From Polytrichum commune (Eukaryota > Streptophyta > Polytrichopsida > Polytrichales > Polytrichaceae), in the NCBI GenBank assembly GCA_950295325.1, contig OX485807.1:44920440-44984439 (forward strand): a stretch of 64,000 bases of DNA, written 5' to 3'. Position numbers and translations under genes: made by a program. Of this stretch, positions 46,314 through 57,699 are shown piece after piece (the first letter of the stretch is position 1; each line of letters starts with the position of its first letter). Under the pieces are notes generated by a model. It had not been told where the DNA came from and made no database searches. It worked only from the letters and a program-made list of their open reading frames with translations.

Positions 46314-48706
46314 AGCACTGAGGTTATAATTTTTGTGACTTACCATTGAAATGGACTTTGTCATTCTAAAATGGAACTAAAATTAGTGATTTATTTTTAT
46401 ATGTTAAATATTATATTATAGTTAATACCTTCTACTTTCACAAAGTATTCATATGCATTTAAATTAATTAAATATGATTGAATGTAACTAAGTCTAATTA
46501 ATTCTGATTAATCCTACTTAAGCCCAATTAAATCAAAAAAATGCTTACCAAATTAATTCAGCCTAGTTAATTCTAAATTATATTTACTGGAATTAATTTC
46601 ATTAAATCATGATTAATTCCAGTAAGTACATTTATAGTTAGTTAGGCTTAATTATTGTGGTTGGCATGCTTTCTGATTCAATTGGGCTTAATTAGAACCA
46701 ATCAGGATTAATCAGAATTTATTAGGCTTAGTTGCATTCAATCACACTTAATTAGTTTAAATGCATATGAAAAATTTGTGATAGTAGAAGGTATTAACTA
46801 TAAAATATAAACTATAAAATACTAATTTTAGTTCCATTTTAGAACAAAGTCCCTTTCAATAGTAAGTCACAAAAATTATAACCTCGGTGCTAATGAGGAT
46901 TTTGAAATATTTTTGACTTCCAAGTTAATTACATGCTTTATTGGCAATTTCACTTTGAAAATGTAATCCAATTCAATTGCTTACTTACTCAATGGAAGTG
47001 AACATATATATTGGATTTGGAACCTTGAAGATGAAGTGCACTCAATATGAGATTTGTGGATAATTGGCCTTCAAGAATGCAAGGACAATGGTGTTTCCGA
47101 AGTTAGGCGGGTGGGCAACAATTTTCAGTCGGGTCCAAAATATCCGACGGGCGGCTGCCGCTACCCGAATATTCCTCCCCCGAAAAGTTCGTTTGGGGGG
47201 GGGGGGGGGAACTTAGGGCAAGGTTCCATGTACTGGTCCCGGTCCGTTTTTTTAAAAAAATGAATGGGTGGGTTGGTGAAAAGAGGGTGGTGTCATGTGC
47301 CCATCCCTCTCACCCAAGGACCGGTATCCCCCATGGATGGGTGTCCCACATTTTGTGTTGTGCAATAACGGGTGCCAAAGGACCGGCAGTCCTAACGGTC
47401 ACAAGAAGGACATGTGCCGGTTAGAAAGCTCCGGTGACCGGATCAGCCGGTCACCTAGGGTACACCCTTGGGTACTAAAGGCCACTTTGTTCTTTAAGTC
47501 CTTTCTTTTGAGGAGTACTCCTAGGGAACGTGTATTTTATGATCTTTTTAGAATCTAGATCTTAACAATAATTGTAATTATATAGATAGATAGATAAGGC
47601 AAACAAACTAAAGGAAACACTCATGAAATATTTAAAAGCCTATTTTGGTACCATTAAGGTGTCACAATTAAGTTTTATTAAATTATCAATTAAGGTGTCA
47701 CATGATTATTTCACTTTATGTAGTGGTTACATTGACAACTAGATTATCAATTAGGGGTATAAACTTTAAAAATCTCTATGTATCAGTACATGCAATGTTG
47801 ACATCCACTCGCCTCACTCTAATTACCCGAACAACAATCTGGTAGTGAGTAGGCCATTTACTTACCAAAACTGGGGGCAATTGGGTATAGTCCATACTCT
47901 TGCATTTACTTAGTCAACATAAATCAAAATTGTCGACATTCTTAGATTATTTATGATTTTAAACTAGGTTGTCTTGTTGTAGCCTTTTACCCAATCTTGG
48001 CCAAAGTAATCAAAATATTCAGGGATTGCGTTAATAAGCTAAACCACATATTGACAATCACATGAGGAATCTCTCCTCTGTAATAATTTAATTCTTTTAC
48101 GAGGCAAACCCTAAACCATGTAACAAACTATGTAACAAACCCTAAACCATGTAAACGCATGTTATTTTAGCAAATCTATTAACGCAAAAATAATGAACTA
48201 TGTCTATTTATTTTAAATTCATTCTAGACTGTTGTTATCTTAATTCTAGTCAATATGTACTAATGATGGCCCATGTTACGTCTCGGGTTTAATAAAAAAC
48301 ATGTATCAAAAATCACTTATAAACAATGTACAATGACGATTTCAACTAAAAAAACAATATATATAAATATTTACATATTTCCATACAAGATGACAGTAGT
48401 ACCAACCTACGCATATCAACAACACATAATTTTGAATTCATTCAATAAATGTATGGAAATTGATGTGCAAATCAAATATGAAAAGTTAAATGATGATGAC
48501 CTTTAGTGCCGTTGACCTTCATAACGTTTCATGTCTTAATACTAATCAAATTTAGTTAGAAAGTAGGAAATCGAAATAAACCGGCGCCTCACATAGAAGT
48601 ACCCCTCCATAAAATGAGTGACATCATAAAATGATGTCACTTGTTTCTCACCTATTTAAAAAACGGACCGGGACCGGGTCATGGAACCTTGGTCTTAACG
48701 TCCTCC
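46314..48706. mobile_element. Mutator-like foldback element, left end missing, with nested Harbinger element
   Basis: Both halves of the inner palindrome are present (gcatttaaattaattaa and its inverse). The outer ~300 bp of the left terminal repeat are absent, so the copy is left-truncated. The right terminus, cccgaaaagttcg, G run, aactta, is interrupted at the final bases by the element 47216-48694 and resumes as acgtcctcc. Confidence 0.8.
47216..48694. mobile_element. PIF/Harbinger-like element nested in a Mutator-like terminus
   Basis: 1479 bp with TSD TTA (47213-47215 and 48695-48697). Left end GGGCAAGGTTCCATGTACTG; right end reverse-complemented GACCAAGGTTCCATGACCCG. Terminal and internal stretches match the shorter element at 18162-18817 (aaattatcaattaggggta, ggaaattgatgtgcaaatca). 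Neither copy shows a transposase frame. Confidence 0.85.
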
Positions 48707-48789
48707 GGTAAGAGGTCCCTCAGCACCTACTTTTCATCCTTTGCAACATTGCCATTTAAAAGCACCTATTATATACAAAACAACAATAG

Positions 48790-49842
48790 CAATGTCCGGG
48801 GAGAACCGGTATTTAGTGTAATGGCGGCCGGTTGGTTTTGTGAAAAGTCCGGTTGAATTGGGAAAGTGGAGGATGTGAAACCGGTGCTTTAAAAATAAAA
48901 ACGGATTTCAACCGGCAATCATTTTGAGGAGGAGGATTTTTATCCGGATGAATTGTGAAGCATGTGGATTTCATCCGGTTTGATTCATCTAGGGCCGGAT
49001 ATCATTTGGTTCTAGGGTTTAGGTTATGTGTTTGTTATAGGCTTGTAGCGATTTGGTGAATGGTGGATAGGCGAAGCTTTTGCTTCATTATTGCATTTCA
49101 TTGTTAACGGCTAGCGTTTAGAATGTATTATGCGTGTGTCTATGAAAGATCTTCGTGGTGATCTTGATAACGTACAAATAGAAGCCATAGCTTTATGGAG
49201 GAACTCTACAAAGTTTAGATGGTTGTTTTCACATCCACAGAGATACCTTTCAGGGCGTTTTCCTCTTGAAGGTGAAGATGATGCTGTTGATTTTGACTCG
49301 AACAGTTGATGAATTTCATTTTTGTATATAGTATGGTATGCTAGGTTACTCTTTTATCATGTTGTGGCCTCAAATCTAATATGAGGTTTTAAGACCTAGG
49401 TATGATAGAAGAGTAAATCCATGGCCATCAACCGGTTGATGGGTTATTTCAAGTTCAACTCCTGCTATGGATAAATTGTTGATCATTGTTATTGTTTCTT
49501 GTATGTAATGACTTGTTGGTCATTGTTGTTGGATATTGACATCATTACATATTATTGTTGTATGTTGATATGTTCTTTGGACGTTGTTGTTGAATGGTGT
49601 ATGTTGTTTGTAGATAGAATTTTGCTACATTGGAAATGGGCTTACTTATCAATGCCCAAGTTTTTGGCCGGTTGTCATTACAATGAAAAGGAAATTAGCC
49701 GACACTTGAAAAAAAATATAGGATATTGGCCGGTCCAAATTAATGGCAACAAGTTTGCAACCGGTCAAATCTTGAAAAAACCGGTAGAAGTTGTGAAGGG
49801 GCGGATTTTAGCTGGTTGAGCTCAAAACTCTCCCGAACCCTG
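48790..49842 (+). mobile_element. Non-autonomous hAT element, copy D (complete)
   Basis: 1053 bp with perfect 8-bp TSD aacaatag (48782-48789 and 49843-49850). Same ends as copies A-C, but visibly more diverged throughout and with an extra ~40 bp near 49560-49610. It carries the transposase tail at 49142-49309. Confidence 0.95.
49142..49309 (+). pseudogene. hAT transposase C-terminal tail in copy D
   Basis: The 55-codon frame is open: MKDLRGDLDNVQIEAIALWR, then the same stretch as in copy C, ending EGEDDAVDFDSNS. It differs from copies A-C by several substitutions, yet has no stop or indel. Confidence 0.65.
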
Positions 49843-50082
49843 AACAATAGTAGCAGTATACAAAAAAACACATAAAAAAGAGCATCAACTTCGGCCAAAC
49901 AACAATGGCTAATCGAGGAGAAGCGGCAGCAGTTTTCGGTCGGTCCAGACGGGTGGCTGCCCTGCCCCAATATTCCTCCTGCTCCAATATTCCTCCCTCC
50001 GAGGTTTTTTATCAGAGTTGCTCTTGTATCGGAATTTACCCTTTATAAGCATTGCGATGGCTTTAGATTCATACCGCACTTC

Positions 50083-52330
50083 AGCACAATCGGTGGTTCA
50101 GTCGCCGCTCCTCTTCTCTCACTCCATCGCTCACATGTAGTGTGGAAGGGTAAGGGTTTGCGAGAGACTGTGAAGGGCCACCAGTTGTACATATGTGTGT
50201 CGGGAGGACCCAACGCCGCTACCCTGAGGTACGGCCACGGTTGTCCTACGAACAGACACTTTATTCACTCCGGTCCCTGGTAAGGACCGGAGTTCTTCTT
50301 CTTCTGTCGGGAGGAGCGGCGTCAGCGTTTGGCAAATTTGGTTCGTCGTATTCTTGCGAAACTTCGGTTCTCTTGTGGCTTTATCATTTGTGTATTGGTG
50401 AAGCGAAACCTTCATGATTTCTCTGGATGGCCAAGGCAGGCTCGCCTTGGTAGTGTCAGTTTGACGGTTTGTGTCGATTGTAGCGACGTCATGTGTGGTG
50501 GATCATTAGATTGTAGTGAAGGCTGCATCCTCTACTTTGCCACACCTCATTTCGGGATACGGTGACCAATTCGGAGGAGTCCGACATGCACACTTGAGGT
50601 GTTCGTTTTTCGTTTTTGTGTGATTCAGCGTTCAGCACAATCGGTGTTCAGTCGCCGCTCCTCCTCTCTCACTCCATCGTTCACCTGTTGTGGCTGCTTT
50701 CTACGGAGTCCATGCCTGCCCTGTGTGACTCATTCCTTACACTGAAGCTCTATATCAGTGTCATGGAAGGGTAAGGGTTTGCGAGAGACTGTGAAGGGCC
50801 ACCAGTTGTACATGTGTCAGGGGAGGAGCGGCGTCAGCGTTTGGCAAATTTGGTTCGTCGTATTCTTGCGAAACTTCGGTTCTCTTGTGGCTTTATCATT
50901 TGTGTATTGGTGAAGCGAAACCTCGATTTCTCTGGATGGCCAAGGCAGGCTCGCCTTGGTAGTGTCAGTTTGACGGTTTGTGTCGATTGTAGCGACGTCA
51001 TGTGTGGTGGATCATTAGATTGTAGTGAAGGCTGCATCCTCTACTTTGCCACACCTCATTTCGGGATACGGTGACCAATTCGGAGGAGTCCGACATGCAC
51101 ACTTGAGGTGTTCGACCATCTCAAGCAGCTACCACCGAACGAGTTCGTCAGTCTTGTAACTAGAAGCATTCGTGCAATACCGAATCTAGCTAGGTGCGAT
51201 CCTCTTAGCCTATCTTCATTGTTTCTTTCCTTTTTTTTTTTTTTTGTTACGTGTTGTCCCAGTTGCGTGTTAAAGAGTAGATTGACGGACTGGATGAAGA
51301 ATCATCAAACAAGAGAGCGAGCGGTTTCTTGTGGGGTCTGCCTTACTTTCACATACTGAACCTATAAACAGTGTCCAAGAAGAGAGCGGGCGCTCTGAAA
51401 TTCCAGGATCCTCTATTTTCGTGGCTTAGAGCTGTGTTTTCTTGGATACAAACATTTAGACGAACTACGCTTTAACTAATCTTATTCCTATCATTCCCCT
51501 TCTCCTCATCATTGTATCGTATTCATATCCATTCGCATTCAACCAGTTCATGTCAATACATTTGCGTTTGTCACTCAGTTTTGATGCCCGCAATCTTTGC
51601 AAGTTCGTGCTCCGTAGACACGGCGAATTGAAGATTGTTGTCTGTAGTCTAGTATGTGCATCACTGTCTCAAACACCAAGTATTGAATTTTTTACTCTCA
51701 CCCTGTTGGAGCTTCTTGCGCGGTGTTTCCTCGCTCACTAATGCACCTCCAACTGAGAAACACTCGGTTCCCGAAGTGTTTAGTGACTCGAAAGATTCCA
51801 GCTGCGTGTCTGGGAGCAGCTGGAGTGGACGAGCAATCATGAACTCATGCCTTGCGATGTCTTGAACCTAAGTTAATTGGGTGCAGCACAAACTTGTACA
51901 AACTTCATCTCCCTTCTCCCCCTTCTCTGACAGGTGGTGCACGTCTAGAACATCACTAGGATCCAGGCGATCGTTTGGCGAATCTTTTTTGTGACATAAA
52001 TTACCATGATTCTAAGTGAAGGTGTTATGCTCTCAAAGGGACTTGAAAACAGAGGTTCTTCGACAATTCATTTCTTCCTGATACTCTTGCGCGCTGGCTC
52101 TGGGCCATCGAGGCGGGCCCCTCGCAATAGACGCACACGATTTTTCTCGGGAGCGTAGAGCTCGAACGAGGAAGCGATCGGGGAGAGATAAGAAATATGA
52201 GAAGGGGTGATGGGTTTAGGGTTCAAGCAAGGAGCAGAGCCATCAGCGAGCCCGCTACAGAGGTGGCTTCAGCTGACGTCCAACCGATTCCCTTCGCAGA
52301 TTTCGTTTCCACTTTGGTGCCTCCCAATCA
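50083..52330 (+). repeat. Dispersed exon-like repeat R1, copy f, with internal tandem duplication
   Basis: Two tandem units, about 50083-50608 and 50632-51114, share ccgctcctcttctctcactc, gggtttgcgagagactgtga and the block from gggaggagcggcgtcagcg to the pre-exon segment. The second unit has an added ~90 bp and lacks ~90 bp of the first. Downstream parts follow copy b: NHQTRERAVSCGVC at about 51300, then SSLTNAPPTEKHSV and DSSCVSGSSWSGRAIMNSCL at 51720-51850, ending gctgacgtccaaccgattcc. It has the fullest 5' part of any copy. Gene of origin not recognised. Confidence 0.6.
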
Positions 52331-52343
52331 CTGGGTCGCTCAC

Positions 52344-52875
52344 CGTGGGGCCGTGTCACTGGGGCGCTCCATGGCCCCAAGCGCAGACCCAATCCAGGCC
52401 ATGGCAGCGCCTGGGGACCATTAACGGCCCACAACCTTCGCGGGCAGCCACCCCTCCAGGCTGCGGGCAGGGCGGGGCCTGGCCAGGGATCGGGCCCACG
52501 GAGGAGGGGGGAGCAGGCTCTGGGCTAGTGCTCGGGAAGATTTTGGGCAGGGTTGATCAAGATCCTAGTGATTCAAAATCCAACCGATTTAAATGTTGAC
52601 ATCTTCCGGTTTGGCTACATGTATTTGAATATATTCTATGGAATCCTCTAAAAAAATCGGTAAATTATCTTAAGTCTTGAACTTCAACCAGTTATTTCTC
52701 GAACTCAACCAATTCATTGCAACGAACTGGTAAATTTTTTTTAGTCTTGAGGTGGCAGGGGTGGCTACCCGCAAGGCTTGTGGGCCCGTTTGATGGGCCC
52801 CAGGCACTCCCATGGTCCGGATTGGGTCTGTGCTTGGGGCTATGGAGCGCCCCATTGACACGGCTCCCACTCTCG
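52344..52875. mobile_element. Long-TIR MITE, GC-rich ends
   Basis: Terminal inverted repeats of about 110 bp: GCCGTGTCACTGGGGCGCTC on the left and GCCGTGTCAATGGGGCGCTC reading inward from the right, continuing through cagacccaatcc and ccacccctgcc. The ends are GC-rich, the centre AT-rich. The centre holds a degenerate hAT MITE of subfamily 2 (52535-52740). It is absent from the corresponding place in R1 copy b (26.33 kb). TSD not clear. Confidence 0.7.
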
Positions 52876-52892
52876 TGAAAGCACATTCGTAG

Positions 52893-52990
52893 GCCGGTTT
52901 ACATGGGCTCCTAAGTCCCAAGTCAACTTGAGGTCAATCCGTGCAATCTCAAATGTTAAGAGCATGGAAGTTGGGACTTACCACTTCACA
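52893..52990. repeat. MITE-like repeat R2, copy c (5' part only)
   Basis: Closely matches the first 110 bp of 26378-26690 (taggccggttt, aatccgtgcaatctcaa, gcatggaagttgggactta). It follows the same R1 tail (gtgaaagcacattcg) as at 26.36 kb, so R1 and R2 were duplicated together. Confidence 0.7.
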
Positions 52991-52999
52991 TGGGCGGCT

Positions 53000-54570
53000 T
53001 TATACATGGCTTGGGGCCATCCGGAGCACTGGCCCCATTCATGTCTTTTAAGCCCTCTATGCGGTCCCACTTTATGAATTTTTGTCGGGCCCAACCTTCT
53101 CCCATGTAAGTGATGAGGCCCGATTCTAGGGCCCAACGATCTTGAGGGTTAAGTTTCATGAACCTTACCATGGTCAATGTCCGGTGTTCTCGACAATTAA
53201 ATTTCATGACACTTACCATTGGGGATGATCTCTATAGGGTTGTGGTTTAGTAAATTGAAATTGGGTCCCACTAGACTAAATTGGGGCCTTTGAATCTATT
53301 ATGGTGTCAAAAAGCTCCTATAAATCTATCTACCATGTTCAATGAATTAACATGGTGCGGTTTAGGAGGCACTCAAAATTCTTGATTAAGCTTAAATGTT
53401 CATTTTTGTTTTAAGTGTAAAATTAGCACCTTAATTGATGTGTTATTACCCTATTGCTAACATACTTATACTAATTGTTGTCTTATTAGACTAACCCATA
53501 AGCTAAGTCATGTGCTTTGAACGGACACGCGCCCTCAGTTTTGCGTGTGAAGTGGCCCTTAATTACTTCTTCCAAACATTAGACTTGTTGGCACAAGATT
53601 GACCTCTAAATATGAATATAGCTTGTTGTAAGTGACTAGGATTTGTGCATAAATTTTGGATGGGGCTTATGCACTTCGTTTTGTTATTGGGAGGATATCC
53701 TGATTGCCATTTTGTGTGAGCATGCAAAGTATAGTCCCATGTAAGGTTTTGACTTTAAATTGTAATTGATGAGGTGCTTTATTTGTTGGGTTGTGATATG
53801 GAGTCAGACTCCAATGTGATGGTGTTTATTCTTTATGTTTGAATTGTGAGTGGATGTCACGAACTATACTTATTGTCTAGTTTGAACTAATCTAAATCCA
53901 AACTTTGCACAAGGTCCCTTATGAACCTAAAGCTGAGTGACCCACTTGAGACTCTTGATAGGAGGTCTCATCATAACAAACATCTTGTCCATAACATGGA
54001 CAGTGCCAATAAGTTTGAGATATACTAGTTGAGGCACCAATCTTTTGATAATAAATGGCATAACCTAGCCTTAAATTTTAAAGACAACATGAACACACCA
54101 AGACATTATCATGCAACATGATACTTTCAAAATGTTTTAGTATCTCCAGATAACCTGTGTTGCAATCGTGCAATCATGCATGTATTGATTTCACAAATGA
54201 TACTCTTGTAAGCACTCTCATTTCTAGAAAAATATAATATACTCCTACTGAATCTTTCAAGTATGTGGACGTTTACGATGTGAAAAAACCCAAAGAAGGT
54301 CTCAAATGTATATGATGTTATTCCGGTCAGGCTCACATCCAATGACTTCAATATCAGTTCCTTTTAAAGGGTACGTGATTAATATATTCACGAGAGAGAG
54401 TGCCATATGTCATGTCGTGGTTGGTTGATACCTTTGAGAAAGTTGACGTGGCAAGCGGTGGGAATCAGTGTAGTTAAGTGCCATGTGTATCTTGCATCTC
54501 TTCCAAGATATTCGTCCTGGCCGATGGTTAACTTATGGCACGCTTGTGCAGGTTACTCCTTGACCTGGAC
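53000..54570. other. Intergenic sequence upstream of gene copy 2
   Basis: No frames with motifs and no transposon ends recognised. Confidence 0.4.
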
Positions 54571-54575
54571 CAACC

Positions 54576-57391
54576 ATGGTGAGCTTCTTGAGCTTCGATG
54601 AAGTTACAGTGTCCGGCTGTGCATCGAGAATCGAATCAATGCACGTGTTTCCAGCAATCCAAGAAGACGAGCAGATCAATGGAGGGCACGAATTTCTGTT
54701 GCCTGTGACGCTGGAGGGAGATCCATGTGAAGCAAGTCCTCCCAGTAAGTGTGGCTTTCCCGGGGTGACTGTTGTGTGACTTAGGCTTGTGTATTGGTTA
54801 ACGTACACTCTAATCTCCCTAATACCTCTCCTGCAGCAACCAAAGTGCATATGATATTAAAGAGGTCAGTAGTATTAACATGGAAGTGTGATAATAGAGA
54901 GTTAGTGTAGTGTGTGACATTATGGAATAACACAAAGTCAACAATGCAAAATAGTAACGGTGACAACATGGTGTGTGCGAACGTGTGGTTTGAATTCTTT
55001 CATGAATTATTTTAATGTAAAAGCCCATGATATATGGGAGGGAAATGTGACAACAAGGAGGAAGATTTAAACTAAGCACATCCGTTTCTTAGGGTTTTAG
55101 GATATAAGAGAGGGAGTGAAATTATAGTGGGTGATATTACTGCAGGTTACGGTGTATGTTATTTATTGATTTACAAAATATATAAATTTCCTCTTCTTTG
55201 GGCAGGCCGATCGATGGTATAATGATTAATTAAAAGCAACAACCAGTCCATGATTGGTAAAAACCAACATACATTTATTTTATTAGAAGGTTTTTTGTCT
55301 TTTTCCCATCTTTCTTTGGTCAATTGGCCCATTACCTTACTGGTAAAAACAAATATATTAAATTGTCCTATTAATCTAGACCCTGGTAATTCTTTACAAC
55401 TCATGTTGTATAATCAAACCACGCCAAATGTTAATAGTAATCTTCCCATTTAGTGAGGGTGGGCTAATAGTGCATGTGAGAAATTACCGAAGGTGGTACT
55501 AAATGTTTATATGTTATGAAATTAGTGTCATTAGAAGATTTAGGGTTTTGGGAGCTTAAAGTGTCGAAATGCCGGAAACTCTTAATGCAAGCTCTCTTCA
55601 GTTTCTAAGTGTTAGGAGTTGTCTGCGGTTTGAGTGGCACCAATCGAAAAGAAGAAGAAGCCTCTTTGGGCTCACCAAAACAAATTATGTACTCCGTAAA
55701 CACCTTAGAGTTTACAGTAGTTTTCTTGAAATATATGGTAATATATGAGTGTGTATTTAGTTTTCGTGAATTTTGTATCACTCATTAAGAAAATACTCAA
55801 CCCTTACTAATTTTGAGATTTGGCGAATTAGTGCTTGTTTCAAGAATTAGTATCACACGCACTATTTGGTATAATCAATGTAGTTTAAAATTAGCATAGG
55901 ATGTTATGATTGTTTTGGTAGGACATTGATGTGGGTGACTAGGTTCAAACGTGACAAAGTGTACCACTAAGAATTAAATTAAAAGGAGTCCTTACATTTC
56001 ATAAGGATTCATGCTTAAGGCATTAATACCAATTAAAAGTACGAACCATTATTGAAATGTGATGACAATATCTATAATTGTCCAACATCTTTACTAAAAC
56101 GGTAAAACCTAAGTAAAATTCAAATTAAAAGCATGATGACTATTCAATTGACTATGATAAAAAGGATTGTAAAATAAAAGGTGACACGTGACACAATTTT
56201 GATACACCTCATCATCATTGGACGAACTATTTAGTTTATTGTTAGTTACATTTGTCTTTGAACTAAACTCAAGTTGTTGATCATAATTCATCATGAAGAC
56301 TTAGAAGTAGAACTAGGGTCTTGGACCCACATTATTTTCACTCTGAGTAGACATTTAGAGCACAACCCATGTTAATCATTTCCAAAGTAATTTCCCACCC
56401 CCACTAATAGGTTAATTTAGTGTACTTTATGTAAGTGATCAGGCTTCCTAGTCTTGAGCTCCCTTGAGTTGTCCCACTGAACGAACTTTGTATCAGGAAA
56501 TTGAAGGTCCCAAACTTAAAGATACTTATTTATCTCCTCAACAGTGATTACTTGTATTTGTGAGTTAAAAGAGATGAGAAATTCAATATAATTCAAGGAA
56601 CTTTACGATTGGGCTTCCAATTCAAAACCTCGACCATCGTGGCTGTCAGGGCATGATTAGACCATAGAGGTGAACTTTGAAAATACTTGCACTGACATTT
56701 TTTTGTTGATGACGTCAAAAGAGACTCCATCCAAAGTTAACTATTAATTGAAATGTAAAGAATATGTGTTAATTTGATAGAAAAATGCTTTTGAAACACT
56801 TGGGTGATACTCACATTACACATAACTTCAAATTATTAAGTTTGGGTCCTAAATTGGCAAACTATATAAATTCATTGCACGTGGGTTTTGTGATATGCTA
56901 GGATCGTGACCTATCTATTTCTTAGGCTGCTCATTTTATCTCCTTGTATAGTGTAAATTTTGATGGCCATATGGATGGCTTGACTTGTGGCAGGCTCACG
57001 AAGGAATGTGCCAAGGCTCAATGAAGATGTCACTCTACAAGACTCCATCAATGTTGTTGATTGTGTGGAATTTTTGATGAGATTTCTCAAGCAACATGCC
57101 CTTGAGTCCCCATGTTATAACAAAATTTGGACAAAGAAAATGCTCAAGAAGATAGCAAAGGAAATGCAGGTCCTTCCTCCTGGTAACCCTTCGCTTATCA
57201 GTAATGATGATGAGGACATCATCTCCAATTGGATGTTCTATGTGGAGGAATTAATCAAAGAGTTGAAGGTTGTGCAAAGTGGGGGTTTTCATGTTTGCAA
57301 TTCAGGGGTGTATGTGCTCACAAATACACCATATGCTCTCATCTTGCAACTAGTGGCTGCGAGGGTCATTGGTGGTAGGCTAAATGGCTAA
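54576..57391 (+). CDS. Unknown two-exon plant gene, copy 2 (join 54576-54744, 56994-57391)
   Basis: Predicted protein of 188 aa. Exon 1 starts at ATG in the context gaccaaccATGG and encodes MVSFLSFDEVTVSGCASRIE and an acidic, glycine-containing stretch ending EASPPS. Donor A/GTAAGTGTGGC; intron 2249 bp; acceptor ttgtggcag. Exon 2 encodes RNVPRLNEDVTL, DCVEFLMRFLKQHALESPCY, NKIWTKKMLKKIAKEMQVLP, NDDEDIISNWMFYVEELIKE and SGVYVLTNTPYALILQLVAA. The splice is phase 1, as in copies 1 and 3. It is the most diverged copy, yet the frame is kept throughout exon 2, which suggests selection on the protein. A possible upstream acceptor (cttgtgcag/gtt) lies 26 bp before the ATG, so a 5' UTR intron is possible. 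Function unknown. Confidence 0.75.
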
Positions 57392-57579
57392 TGTTTGTAA
57401 TATCCAAGACCTTTGCAAGCCCTCCATTAAGTAGTATGTAAATTGAAACCCATTTGGGTTAGGTACACAACAAAAATGTATAAAATTTACAGATGTACAC
57501 ATCTAGCTACAACTATAGAGATTGGATGTCGAGTTATAAATCCTACTAGAACTTTTGTTCTTTTGCCATAGGCCTTTTA

Positions 57580-57670
57580 CATGTACTACACTAAATATTG
57601 TATACATGTAGTGTCACTTACTATTTGGAGGTAGACAATGCTATACCATTTTATTGTTAATGTAATTTTA
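57580..57670 (+). mobile_element. CACTA-like end fragment
   Basis: ctacactaaat is followed by gtagtgtcacttactatttgg and gacaatgctata, matching the left inner end of the foldback at 20988-21060. The partner end was not found nearby. Confidence 0.5.
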
Positions 57671-57699
57671 TATAGTAAAGATGTCTATGTTCTATAATG

